From Brachynemurus nebulosus (lineage: Eukaryota > Arthropoda > Insecta > Neuroptera > Myrmeleontidae): a DNA stretch of 64,000 bases. The DNA lies in assembly GCA_035578155.1 (NCBI GenBank), contig JAPWDM010000001.1:165513498-165577497 (forward strand), read 5' to 3'. The notes beneath the pieces are model-generated. The model saw nothing but the letters and a program-made list of their open reading frames with translations, did not search any database and had not been told where the DNA came from. Positions 1-12,378 of the stretch are shown here, piece after piece; within the stretch, counting starts at the first letter, position 1, and every line of letters begins with the position of its first letter. A program made the position numbers and the translations under genes.

Positions 1-2251
1 ATTTTATTTTTTTTTAACTATGACGCACCCGGAGGAAAAATCTGAAAAAATTATATGTTGTATCGGTCATAGCAGGAAGCCTGTAAAAAAATTTTGGTGA
101 TGGTACCATAGCTACAAGTTGATGAAAAAAAATATTGAAAAATTAAACAATTTTTTTTTTTGGGGCGGGGGGCGGGGGGGGGGTTATAATTTTTTTTTGA
201 AGCTGATAATTTTTTCTGAGCTACACTATAGAGGTATCTACAACATATAAAAATTCCAGCCAAATCCGTCAAGCCACTAAAAAATTATAAATTTTTTTTT
301 ATTTTCAAAAAATAATTTTTTACCCCCAAAGGGTGAGTTTTTAAGGGTTGAAACTCAGTAAATTTTAATCTTATATCGAAAGCAATTAGCAGAAAAAAAA
401 CCAACAAAATTCGTACTGGGGCATTTCTACCCATGCTTATCCGCCAATAGCCTTTACTACAATTTCAAAGTTTTCATCAAAAAAGAAATTTTGAAGTAAT
501 AAACGTGTTTATATATACAAAATCAAACTATATTTGTATCATTAATTATTATTACATATCAACGGGCGGACGGACGGACGGACATTGAAGTCTCACCATA
601 AGGGTCCCTTTTTCACATTTTTTCTCAGAACCCTGAAAACTGATTTCAGGCAATTCTTTTGTTTATAAAATATAAAGAACTAAATAAAAGTTCTGAATTT
701 AATATAATATATTAAAATGTTCTAAGAATTCAACTTGAACAGCGATCGGAGACACTGACCACTTTTCCCCATTATAAGTCTGGCCATTTAACCACGTTAA
801 ACGCCATTTCGCCAAACCACAACTACTTTCAAGAAAGAACTTTCTAATTCATCGTATACTATATTATTTCAAAGGTAATTAAAAGCAGTTTTTAGCTATC
901 CTAATTAAAAAATTGTATTCGTAATTAATAAAAAAAAGTAATTAGAATAAAACTTAAAACTTACCTTACATCAACACTAGAAAATTAAGAAAATTCTTTA
1001 TAATTCATAGAACCTAGTGAACTGATTATTGACGTTTTAATAGAATACTAACAGCTTCTCTACAAGCTAATATTCAACTTCGCCGCCAGATTGGAGTAGT
1101 TTCCGGTGAGTAAAGGCCAATGGCCACTTTACCTCTACGGGCCACTTTATTCCACTCTCCCCTACTTACCTAATTTTTGGTAAATAAATGTACAGTAACG
1201 TCCAAACAGATTCAAACACAAAAGTGAAATATGTTTTTATTAGATAAGTTTTACCCAATATATTACAAGAAAGGGCGGAACCAAATTACAAATTTTCGAA
1301 GTCGTTGTTTTTTCCTTTTTACAAAAATTAGCCATACAAAAGTAATTTACCTAACAAAATTTTTACCCTGTTCATTCTTTCCTAGCTTAAGGCCCCGATA
1401 TCAAAATCGAAAAATTCTCTGAATACGCAATTGCAAAAAATATATTAATAAAATTTTATTTATTATATTACCTGTAATAAAAACTATATAATTACCTGGC
1501 TTAATTTATTATACACATGCATATGCTAGTAAATAGTAATATAAAATTAATTAAGAAGACAACAGGAATTTGCAATTAGTGGATGCGCATATATTTGCAA
1601 CACAAATATGTAGGTACTGTACCAGCCACAAAGTTGACAACATAGTAAAACTTTTTTATACAAAATTTTCCAGGAAATTTTATTATTGCAAATTTTTAAA
1701 CTGAAAATGCACTTACCTATAGAAACTAACCAATCTTACTATCGTTTTTTTGCTTCATTTTACCAATACTTAATTAAAATGTAATAATTAATAACCATTA
1801 CATGATTGCACTGTTAAAGTGAAATTATAGATTATAATATTAATTAAAACAAACGTTTTTTTATATAGGTGTAAATTAAACACTTACGTGCAATATATTT
1901 TTTTTGCTTGACGCAGCTTAACCTTAGAAAAAAAGGAAACTATATTAATTATGTTTACTGTTTAAATTTTAAAATGCATAATATTATAGAATACTGCGTA
2001 GGTACATACAAAATAAACAAATGTATTGTACTTGTTACATGATAGTAAATCTAGTTCAATGACCAACTCTTTTAAAATAATAGAAATTGCACATTCAAAA
2101 TATAGAGGCAAGCTAGGAGAGATGACAGTCTTTTCGAGAAATCCCTATAATAACTATGATTTTGAAAGGAAAATTTTGCTATTACAGCAGATATTATGAT
2201 AAGACTTGAGTGAGAAATAAATAGGCAGTAACGTTCAAATAAACTCGAACA
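1..2251. other. Gene-free, AT-rich, decayed repeats
   Basis: Contains a G run at 163-183 and a (GGAC)n stretch at about 565-582 followed by ATTGAAGTCTCACCATAAGG, a type of dispersed repeat common in insect genomes. Short frames show no coding character. Confidence 0.6.
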
Positions 2252-2498
2252 CATAGGCGGGATTTTCAAAAAAATATTGGGGGTAGCTCTCAAAGAATAC
2301 ATTTAATATAAAAACCACCTTGAGAGATTCTTAGAATAGCAAACCAGTTCAGGTCAACAAATGCTTGATTCAATTTTTGCATTTTCATCCCCTTTCTTCT
2401 GCCATATCATTGTAATAAATCTTGTTCAAGTTTTAAATTTTTTATTTGTACGAATATTGGGGGGAGTGCCCCCCTTGACCCCCTAAATCCCGCCTATG
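2252..2498. mobile_element. hAT-like MITE, 247 bp, 8-bp TSD
   Basis: Terminal inverted repeats CATAGGCGGGATTT and its complement, with subterminal runs of G and C. Exact 8-bp duplication CTCGAACA at 2244-2251 and 2499-2506. No coding capacity. Confidence 0.85.
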
Positions 2499-3440
2499 CT
2501 CGAACACATTGTAGTGAAACAAGTTTATACCAGATATTTTCACGCAAAGAAATTGTGAAGAGGTGGTGTGCTCAGACTGTAAAAGTGTAAAGTGTTCATT
2601 TAATGTTTAAACTTGAAATCTCTTTGAAGTAAAATCTATAAACGACCATATAACCTCGCATTTGAATGAGATTTTCTGTTTTTAAAAATCCCATAAACAA
2701 TGTATAACGACCCGGCTGATAGAGTGATGGCACCTATTATTCGATTAATATGAACAGTGTCATCCACAATTGGTTCCCAGTATAGTTTCGAAGTTATAAG
2801 AAAGTGGCTATATTACTTTTCCGTACCCATAGTTTCTCAAAATGAGTCAAATATGCCGTTTCTTAAGACACTAAACTGAGCCTGCAAAAAACAAATGCTG
2901 CTTTTCTGTGTTAGATACAAAACCAAACGCAGAACATTCCGGGGAGAACAATTTTTTGTCTGTCAATAATCGGTAACTTGATCAAAGCTTTTTTTTACAT
3001 AAAATTTTAAATAATAAGAATCTTGAAAGTGCAAAGAAGTTACATTAGAAAGAAATTTTTATCTGTTCTTAATTATTTAAATAATAGAAACTGGCCCAAA
3101 ATTGTATATGATTATTGAAAATGTCTTCAGAAAACGTCTCATACACGCTATATTACATAATATATATTTTTTTTTGTAAATATGTATTAAAATATGTTAA
3201 TTTTTTTTTCAATAAAATTTTTAGAATTCTTAAGGAGAGGGTAAGGTTAATTCGTACAAAAAAAGGCATGTTTTTGTTATTTTTTTGTGACAACACAGTT
3301 AAAATCTCTTTATTAACCGGTACATTGGTACATTAAAGTACAACATTCGAAGAATATTGTATAAAATTTTCACGAAGAAATATTAAAAAGTACAGTAATG
3401 GCAGCAATTATTCAAACGTGTCTCGAAAGAAAGTAGAATT

Positions 3441-3752
3441 GCGGTGCCCCTCATAACTTGGTGCTGGATCATCCGAAATAAAAAAATTAAAGTTCATTCG
3501 TTAGATAATAGTTTTCCTCAGGTAACGCTGGGAGGGTTTTTCGAAATTTCAATTTTTCACTTTTTTGGAACACTTAGAACGGAAAAACACGATTTTTGCG
3601 AAAAAAATTGGCTAATTTGTTATTGTAAAATAAAAATTATTAACAAATTTGAAAAAAAACTCTCCAGCGTTACCTCGTAAATTATGTACAGAAATAGTGT
3701 TCAAAATTTCAAATGGATCGGTGCTGTAATTTTGAAGTTATGAGGGGCACCG
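3441..3752. repeat. Inverted repeat, palindromic element
   Basis: Ends pair as CGGTGCCCCTCATAAC and its complement. A second inner pair (GTAACGCTGG near 3522, CCAGCGTTAC near 3663) is also inverted. This looks like a decayed DNA-transposon MITE; no clear TSD. Confidence 0.55.
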
Positions 3753-4756
3753 ACTTTGAAAGCGTGAGCTGTGGAGAAAACGCTTTAAAGTTTTGAACAC
3801 TCAAAAATTATTGTATAAAACTGATATAGAATACTTACTGCTAAACTAAATTTTGTACCCTACACTGACAAAATATACAGTACAGGTATAAACACGTTAG
3901 TATTTCCATTGAAATTTCTATAACTGAGAGAGAGAGATATATAGAGAGCGAAACATCTGCTAGGTAACAACAAAAATGCTTATAACTTCGTCAATTTTGC
4001 TCCAATCAACTTGAAATTTTGAGAAAATATTCTTGCGATATTATGCATTCAGTTGAAAAAATATAAAAAAATGCAAAAAAAATTATTTTAATACCTTACC
4101 CTGCCCTTAAGTAATCAGAAGTATTTAGGACATAACAATTAATTTTTTTTAAATATACATTCGGCTTATTACACACATTTTTATGTAGTTTTAATAGTTT
4201 GATTTAATCGCTGGGTTCCAGGCGGCAGCTCCACTAGCCTGACTCTAGGGCCAGTTCCGAAGCTAAAATAAGAAAAAATAGATAACCAAAAAAAAAAAAA
4301 AATCTTTTAACATAATTAAAATAATTAGATAATGTCCGTATAAATTATATTTTATACTACGCGATGCGTTGGTATAAAATCAATGATAAGTATACATATA
4401 GGTACAATTATTATAAAGAACTTGTAAAATAGGGAATACAAATGAACAACAATGGTTAAAACATTAATCAAAACCGATTCAGTGGTTTTTGTGTAATGTG
4501 TGCATAATTTTATTTGAATTTTCCCAAAAGAATGTGACACTTTCCGGCAATGGAAAGTACTTTAAAATATTGACTCAGGTAGTAAGTTATCACGACACTA
4601 AATTTAATCAAAATCCGTCCAGTAGTTTTTGTGTGATGCGTGCACGCAGACAGACAGATAAAAAATTTAAAAATCACTATTTTGATATCTAAATCGATAA
4701 CTATCTACAGTACTAACAGACACAGTCCCGTTACAGTTTTATTATATGTATAGAAC

Positions 4757-5522
4757 TAGCGATTGTAAATTTACCGACTTTTTAATTTACCGGTAATTCG
4801 GTAAATTTTTTTTAACAAAACGGGCTTACCGGTAATTTACCGGTATTTTTTAAAACACGGAAAATATAAGAATAAATATTAGACAAAAATAAAAAAAAAA
4901 ATAAAAACTTAAAATTATTTTCTTAAGGTCATTATATACACTATACAGTAACGTAAAAGCCCCTATACTCGAACGCGATTCAATACTCAGACAGTTTTGA
5001 TATTTATTGATTTTTTTTCAGAAATATATAAAATACGAAACTGTTCGGGCATTGAATCACATTCGAGTATAGGAGCTTTTACCCTATACAAAATAAGATA
5101 AAATCCTAAAAATTAAGCAAAAATGATAATCTGTTTGATTTTACGACTTTGTAAGTATCTACAGCTTCCTTCATAGAAATATACCGCCCATTGTTATTGT
5201 TTATTGAAAAAATAATTTTAAATTTTGTTAAATAATCATAAAATATGAATCAATTATATATACCTACCTGTAATAAAAATTTACTTACCGCCTCTTACAA
5301 TGTATTCATTTAACATAATGTTTAATTACTTCGGAAAAAATACAGCTGATAAACTTGATCATTCTATGAAATAAAATGAACTTATAAAAATTTTCGAATA
5401 TATTATTTTTAATTTATCGAATTACCGGTATAAAATCAGCGATTTACCGGTAAAAATTTTAAGGCGTTTTTAGTAATTTACCGGTAAACCGATAAACCGG
5501 TTTACCGGTATTACAATCCCTA
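4757..5522. mobile_element. hAT-like MITE with ACCGGTAA subterminal repeats
   Basis: Ends TAGCGATTGTAA and TAGGGATTGTAA (complement). Many ACCGGTAA motifs cluster in the outer 100 bases of each side, as hAT transposase binding sites often do. Exact 8-bp TSD TATAGAAC at 4749-4756 and 5523-5530. Confidence 0.85.
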
Positions 5523-6040
5523 TATAGAACTATAGATGATACACAAAATAAAGGTTAATAAATAAATAAAATAATTTAAAAAAATTCTTCTAAAATATTT
5601 TATTAACACCGAACGCAACAAAGTTGTACTTGAGTTATTCTTAATTACAATATAATTATTTTTAACTTAATAGACATAATACAAATATAGCTATAAAGTA
5701 TAACAAGTCAATAAAATACATTAAATACTTTGAAAAATGCTAACGATTCTTTTTTTCATAATACATATTATTTTTGCAAACATCTTTATAAATACCTTTA
5801 TGTATAAATTTAATGTCGTTGCTTTCCTTTCTTGCATACTACTTTATAAATTAAAATTTTTTTCTTTAATATTAGTAATAATCATAAATTGAGCCATATT
5901 TTATTTTATATTACAATTTTATGTAAATTTTTCAAAATCCCCGAGAAAATCAAACTTATAAGTTGAGAGGAATATTATTAAATGCAATTGATTTATTGTA
6001 TATAAATAGTTTTATAATGTAAGTATTTAAAGTACCATAA

Positions 6041-6704
6041 CAGTGTGATCGGCCGAAGAATAGTCAATTTTCGAAATTTTTTCGGATGGATAGGATGGGG
6101 GAATGGAGATGAATTTTTTTTACGATTAATACCACTACTTAACAATACAAAAATATTTTTTTTACTTATTTTTTATAATTATTATAATTTTTTGAAAAAA
6201 GCGTCTTTAAAAAAGGGCGATATTTCGTGCCCACGATTGCGGCCGCAGTTTTTATCTGAAAAAAGAAAAATCAAATAAATTTTCAATCTGTAGGTAAGCC
6301 GCTATGTTCCTATGGAGGCTTTTTTTGAAATTTGAAAAAATGGGAGCGGTTTGAATAAAAAGTACAAGTTTTTTTAGTTTTCCGTGTGGAAAAATAGGAA
6401 AGTATGAAAAAAAAATGTTCCCATAGGTACATAGCGGCTTGCCTAGAGATTGATGATCTATTTGATTTTTTTTTTCAGATAAAAACTGCAGCCGCTATCG
6501 TGGGCACCAAATATCGCCCTTTTTTAAAGACACTTTTTTCAAAAAATTATAATAATTATAAAAAATAAATAAAAATATATAAAAAAAATATTTTTGTATT
6601 GTTAAATAGTGGTATTAATCGTAAAAAAAATTCACCCCCACTCCCCCATGCTATCCATCCGAAAAAAATTTCGGGAATTGACTATTATCCGGCCGATCAC
6701 TCTG
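6041..6704. mobile_element. Palindromic MITE, about 664 bp
   Basis: Nearly the whole element is two long inverted arms (about 270 bases each) around a spacer. Ends are CAGTGTGATCGGCCG and CGGCCGATCACTCTG. A TA adjoins each end, so a TA target duplication is possible. Open frames in it are translations of the arms. Confidence 0.7.
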
Positions 6705-7074
6705 TAATCGTACCTTAATAATGTAAAAAAAAAAGTCAAAAATTCATTCTGTTTATAACAACTCCAAAAATTAATATAAATCAAATGTATAATAAATACT
6801 TTTAATATTTTAGCTATTACTGCTAATGCTATCAGAAAATATAGTATTATTTTACAATAGCAAATTTTTATTTAGCTATCGTAGAATCATTTCTTGTATA
6901 AATTTTTCAAATTTTTAAAAAATTGTTAATTTTTGCCACATTTTTAAAAATCTATACCTACCGATCTTTTAAAAGCACTGCATTTGGACAACGATATTTT
7001 AAAAAGTCTTTAAAATTGGCATAACATTTAGTTTAGCTAATTTCCACTACTATTGCCCAGTTAATCCTTTGCAC

Positions 7075-7347
7075 ACTTAAAACTGTTTTTGTACCCCCAG
7101 GCACTTGAAGGCATTCTAAATCACTGTTGATAGTTTAAATTTTGATATAGCTAGAACCACATATGTTGACAGTAACACGCGCATGGTAGAGATATATGTG
7201 AAAATGTATAAGTATATTGTCTTCTGTGCGCTGCCAAGATACGTGACGATAGCTATAAATGAAACTATAAAGATTTTTCTTTAATTACTTCGCAATCTAA
7301 GAAATATTTTTTTCGAGTTAGATTATAACCAGACTATGTGCAAAGGA
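7075..7347. mobile_element. piggyBac-like MITE with TTAA target sites
   Basis: Inverted ends TCCTTTGCACA and TGTGCAAAGGA, flanked by TTAA at 7071-7074 and 7348-7351. The TTAA duplication and C-run start fit the piggyBac superfamily. Confidence 0.7.
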
Positions 7348-7656
7348 TTAAAAGAGTGATAAAAGGACGTTACTTTTTTTTTTAATTTCGCCACCACTGG
7401 ACTTTTAGCCGATTTACTATCAACGAATTTACTTTTCTATTCACGAAAATAAAGTTTTTCTTACATTATTGATAATAAGAGCTAATTTTATTTCAAACTG
7501 CTTAGTAATTCACTGGTTGATAAGCAGTCTGTGGAACATTGAGCTTGTTAGTTTTGAAAGAGACTGCAGATTGTTACAAAAATATATTCTCTCAAGACTA
7601 ACATAGCAAGCTACTATTGTAGACATATCTGTAGAAAGCTTTCTGTTAGTCACAAA

Positions 7657-8090
7657 CACAGACCAATGAACACAATTATTATATTATACTACTAGACAAA
7701 GCGTGCTTGTAGGCATTTCTCTTGAAGCAGACAACAGGGTGAGACGGGTGAGATTTAAGGAATATAATATAATGCCAATTTTTGAGCAAATGCAGCTATA
7801 ATTATTGCAGGATATAATTTGTATATGTACGTATTTTGAAAATCAAGCGAATACCACTTTCTTTCTCTTAAAATTTTGCAGTTTCTTCTCCAAAAAGTAA
7901 AATTTTATTATCAATATTATATTTTGACAATAATTATTTGAAAACGTTACTACGGATACCATCGGTTATTGCATTGATTACTATATTACAAAATGCTATC
8001 CGGTCGTATCCTAGTCGTATCTAGCTGCCTCAATTATACATTTATATAATTAGTCTATATTATAATATGATATATGTTCATTGGTCTGTG
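7657..8090. mobile_element. MITE, probable hAT, 434 bp
   Basis: Inverted ends CACAGACCAATGAACA. Flanks GTCACAAA (7649-7656) and GTTACAAA (8091-8098) match at 7 of 8 positions, an aged 8-bp duplication. Confidence 0.65.
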
Positions 8091-8098
8091 GTTACAAA

Positions 8099-11000
8099 AT
8101 TTCAAGTTTTTCATAAGAGACGCGCAACTTTCCACCTCTGCCATCATTTTCCAGTGTAAGAAAGAATACTTTATTTTCAAAAATCTCTTAAAACTCTATC
8201 ATAATTACGTTAATCTCAGGATAATCCTGTATCTAAGTAATTAAATAAAATTAATCATAATTTTAATTCTAAAATAATATCTAAAGAAAATTTACAAATA
8301 TCAAAGTAATTAATTTTAATAGTTTTCTGATGGAAGACTTAATAAGGACAAAAAATTTGTATTTTAGTCTTTTTCATCTTCAAATGCATATACACATTGC
8401 CGACCAAAAGCTTTAATCATTGAAGCTTTAATATTATTTTTACCTAAAGTAACCCATTACGTCCCATTCTCTCATTCGTTGGAAATTTATCAAATTTCCA
8501 GTTAGAATCCAGTTCTGAATATGCGATTGTTATTATAATTATATTTTTAAATCCATTTAATAAAATTACGGTATGTATTGTTTAATTGTTAATATAAATT
8601 TAGGTACTAAATTGACTTAAGTGTGATTGTAACACTTTTAGAGTTGTTATAAACGAATTTACATGTATTACAAAATCATAAGTACTGTAATTTAACTACT
8701 GATTGTGCTTATAGATTCAGTTCGTAATTCAATTAATTCCGTATAATTATCTGAGCTATTTAATAATGGAACATTATCAGATAATTCACACTGTGCTAAA
8801 TTACTTGTCTCTTCCATTGTTTTTTGCATATCAGAAATGTTTAAATCCATTTGTGATTCGATGTTATAAATATCTTTTAAATTTAATATTAAATTTTTGG
8901 ATTTAAAAAATATATACCAATTCTGAAAAATAAAAGATAAGTATATAGATTAACAAAAGTAAATATACATAATATAAGGAAATCATGTTTACACATAAAG
9001 ATTTTACAGACTAGTGACTTGTAAAAAAAATTTTTCCTGAAGCAAGATAGTGTAGTATTTAAAATTTGTATTTATTTATTTGCAAAAAATCATACGGTAT
9101 ACAAAAATCAAGTATAAATTACACTTTTATAATAGTTGTAAATTTGTGCATAGTCAAAAAAGTAAAGTAGCCTTTAAGACAAGTATTCTAGTCTAGAATT
9201 TTTTAAATTTCGATTTTTTTTCATTTTCTGAAAGTATAGACCTTTAAAAATGTGCTCTCAAAGGGAAATTTAAATATTTTGAAAATATCCGAAGTTACCC
9301 ATTTTAATACGACAGATTCCGGTGTCAGGTATTATACTTCCAAACTTTAAATAGGTATCTATATATAATTTTCTTGTAACTGCATTTTTCAAACTGGTCC
9401 ACATAATATCTCGAGTTCTATTTATCCAATCGACTTCAAATTTGGCATGTACCTTTAACGCATATTGCTTTATGGTAAGAACTACGGATATTGCAAAATT
9501 TTAATTTTTAATATTTTAAAAAAATAAAAGACTGAAAAAAACGTTTCAATATTTTAAATAATTTTTAATATTTTAAAAAATTTCATCGAATTTGGTTCAG
9601 TTATTTCGATGCGATTATGTAACTGGTTTTGCATCCCGCAGGAAACGTCAACGGTCAATCGGAATAAAATAATTTTATGTATTTATTCCGGGTAAATAGT
9701 ATCTTGTACCAAATTTCATCGAATTCGTTTTCATTATTTGGGAGTGATTGTGCAAGTAGTTTTGTAACCTTCAGGAACTTAAAGCCGGGATAAAGTCTAT
9801 CCTGTGTGTTAATTCAGTGTATAAAGAGTCTATATGTAATATTTTATCAAAATCGGTTCAACAGTTTTGGCGTGATTGATTAACAAACATCCAAGGATAC
9901 AAACTTTCACACTGTACTAAGACCAAGATTTCTATACCAGATATGATTCAATAAATTGGTACAACTGTTTTGTCATTAGCGACCCCGTGGGAACTCTTCA
10001 TCAGACTAAAATTATAATTCGTGTTAATCCAAATCATATATACCTACTATCTTTATTATCAAATTTAATTAGTGTCGATTCAGCTAATCTGGTCTCATTA
10101 TAATAAATTTGTATTTTCTCCTACGGGAATATTCCACCGAGATATAATAAGATCGATAATTTAGTCTGGATTCTAAGATGTCTAATTTTTTATTAAACAA
10201 CTTATTTGCATGAGAAATTCATGAAATATTAATTTTGTGTCACCTGTTTAATAACTAATGTGAGCATTTTTCAGTATGAGAATTTACAACGTGGGCATTT
10301 TTCTTGTGAGCACTTTTCCATGTGAGGAATTTTCTGTGTGAGCATTTCAACACATTTTTATAATATAATATTAACTTTTGGTAAGTTACATATAAATTCA
10401 TTTAGAACTAAAATTATTTTTAACTCATATTTACAAATTTAAGACAATAAAAGAATTTTTTCCAAAATAAGTCATAAAATTAATTACAGTCTCTAAAAAG
10501 GAGAATTTTTTTTATAGCACCAGAAACTTTCAAAACATAAATAAATAAATAAATAAATAAAAGAAAAGATAAAAAATAAATAAAAATATTGTTCACAGTA
10601 ATTAGCTAGCAATAGTTATTCACTTTTTCGACGCTGGCACCATGAAATGATGAAATTCTTTGTAATAGATCTACTTGCTCTTTAATTCCCTATCCTATCC
10701 CCATATTATGATAGCTGGTATAGAGAAACACAGAGTTATTTAAAAAGAATGTGCATACATATGTTCATACTAAAAACTTGTGTACCTACTCGGGCAATCT
10801 AGCGTTTACATCAGCGAGACCGACGACCTTTTTCTTTTTTGTTTGCTCGTTAGTTTCATATTTTCATTTTTCCCTCCAAAATACAACTGGTGAACAAAAA
10901 AAAAAAAAACGTTGCCCGTCGTCGCTTTCATTTTTCAAAAATGCCGCTCTTAAAATTTGCCGCCCCAGGTAAATGCTCGGATTTTCCGCCCCTAAAGCGG

Positions 11001-11784
11001 GCCCTGGTGCCATGGGTATACTTATCTTCCAGGTGCTCTCAATTCTTTAGATAAGATCGTAGAATTTGCTATACATAAAGCAAAGTTATATATAATACAA
11101 AATTTTGTATAGTAAGTAATATATGTATGTATATTTATGAATACTACACATAAAAGGTGGTTACTATGCGTGAATTTACTATGAATTAGTTTAATTTTTT
11201 AATAATATTAGATTAAATCTTGTCTCTGTCCCAAATGTATCAATGCTCTAAATTGCTGTTCGAAGTTTGAGCTTGCATTTTTAGATTTAACTGAGCAAAT
11301 GCTTAAAAAAATTAAAATCTTTACTCTTTCTTATTATAAAAGTAAAATAATTCTTATAAATTATAATATTTAACAATATATATAGTATAGTAAACGTTTT
11401 AATTTTAATGCCAAATTTGTCGGGTAGGAGAGTAAATTCTTCCGCCTTACGGGCGGCCAACGGCAGGACCAGATTAACCAATAGGCCAACCTAGGCCAAT
11501 GTCTAGAGACGGCCAGTTATTAGGGGCGGAAGATTTTGAAAACAGGGCGGCAAAATTTGTAAAAAATATCTCGGAAACTGATCGTCTTAAAAATTTCTAG
11601 GCTTATTTTCCATTCTAAGATTCTCTTCATGAACAGTGTTTTTTTTTTTTTTAAAGTAAATGGCAATTATTTAAAGAATAAACAAAACAATTATAAAATA
11701 AATAAACAATTTTTATAAAATGTTTTTAAATTTATGAACCTTAAAGAAAATAGAACTGAAAGTCTAATTTTCTAACTTTTATAA
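8099..11784. other. Gene-free interval left of the receptor gene
   Basis: Holds diverged copies of the AAATTTCATCGAATT(T/C)GGTT-type dispersed repeat (9590-9760), a hAT-end-like remnant GCGGGCCCTGG near 10997 and another near 11470. No gene is seen, but a last receptor exon could hide here if the TM7 donor is used. Confidence 0.5.
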
Positions 11785-12378
11785 TCACATACTCCACAAG
11801 GTTTTTATTCTTATATATAATCTTTCAACCTCAAAAATAATACTGTACGCTTTACTAATTAAACAGAAGAAAGAATTAATACTTACCAACGCAGTACTAG
11901 AAATGGCATATAATGAAGGCATAACAGAGCTGTACATTGCATTTTCTAACGCTAGCACGGCAATAAACCATACTACCACATATGTCGTTTGCATAATTGA
12001 TAACATTTTCAAACAATTTTTACAAGCATGAAGACAACTCAAATAATAATCCTCGCTCGAACTTTTCTCCGTTCGCACAGACTCATCATTGTTAAGTTGA
12101 ACGTCCACATAAGTGGCTATAGATTTTTCCACTAATTTCGTCTTATGTTCAAAACTACTGCTGTTTCCACCAATTGTAGTTGTAATTGAATCGGAACTGG
12201 ATAGTTCATATTTGGATAATTCTAAATTAATTTTTCTAATTCCATTCAACGATATAAAAGTGGTAGCTACAATTAAAGCCGTTACTGGAAGCATAAAATT
12301 CAGGAACATTCCTTTTTGTACTGACATCCAACAGAATTTCATATGTTCATAGCTATTCGGTGAAATTCCATAACATAA
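11785..12378 (-). CDS. Receptor exon 4: loop 2 to TM7 and C-tail
   Basis: Acceptor TTATAG, then LCYGISPNSYEHMKFCWMSV. The exon runs through TM5, a long loop, TM6 and TM7, and stops after a short basic tail ending KTLWSM. A strong donor (GTAAGTAT, from 11886) lies inside TM7 and could splice to an undetected last exon. Reading straight through aligns better with the SxFF of ADGRA TM7. Confidence 0.75.
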   Translation of the reverse strand, partial: LCYGISPNSYEHMKFCWMSVQKGMFLNFMLPVTALIVATTFISLNGIRKINLELSKYELSSSDSITTTIGGNSSSFEHKTKLVEKSIATYVDVQLNNDESVRTEKSSSEDYYLSCLHACKNCLKMLSIMQTTYVVVWFIAVLALENAMYSSVMPSLYAISSTALVSINSFFCLISKAYSIIFEVERLYIRIKTLWSM

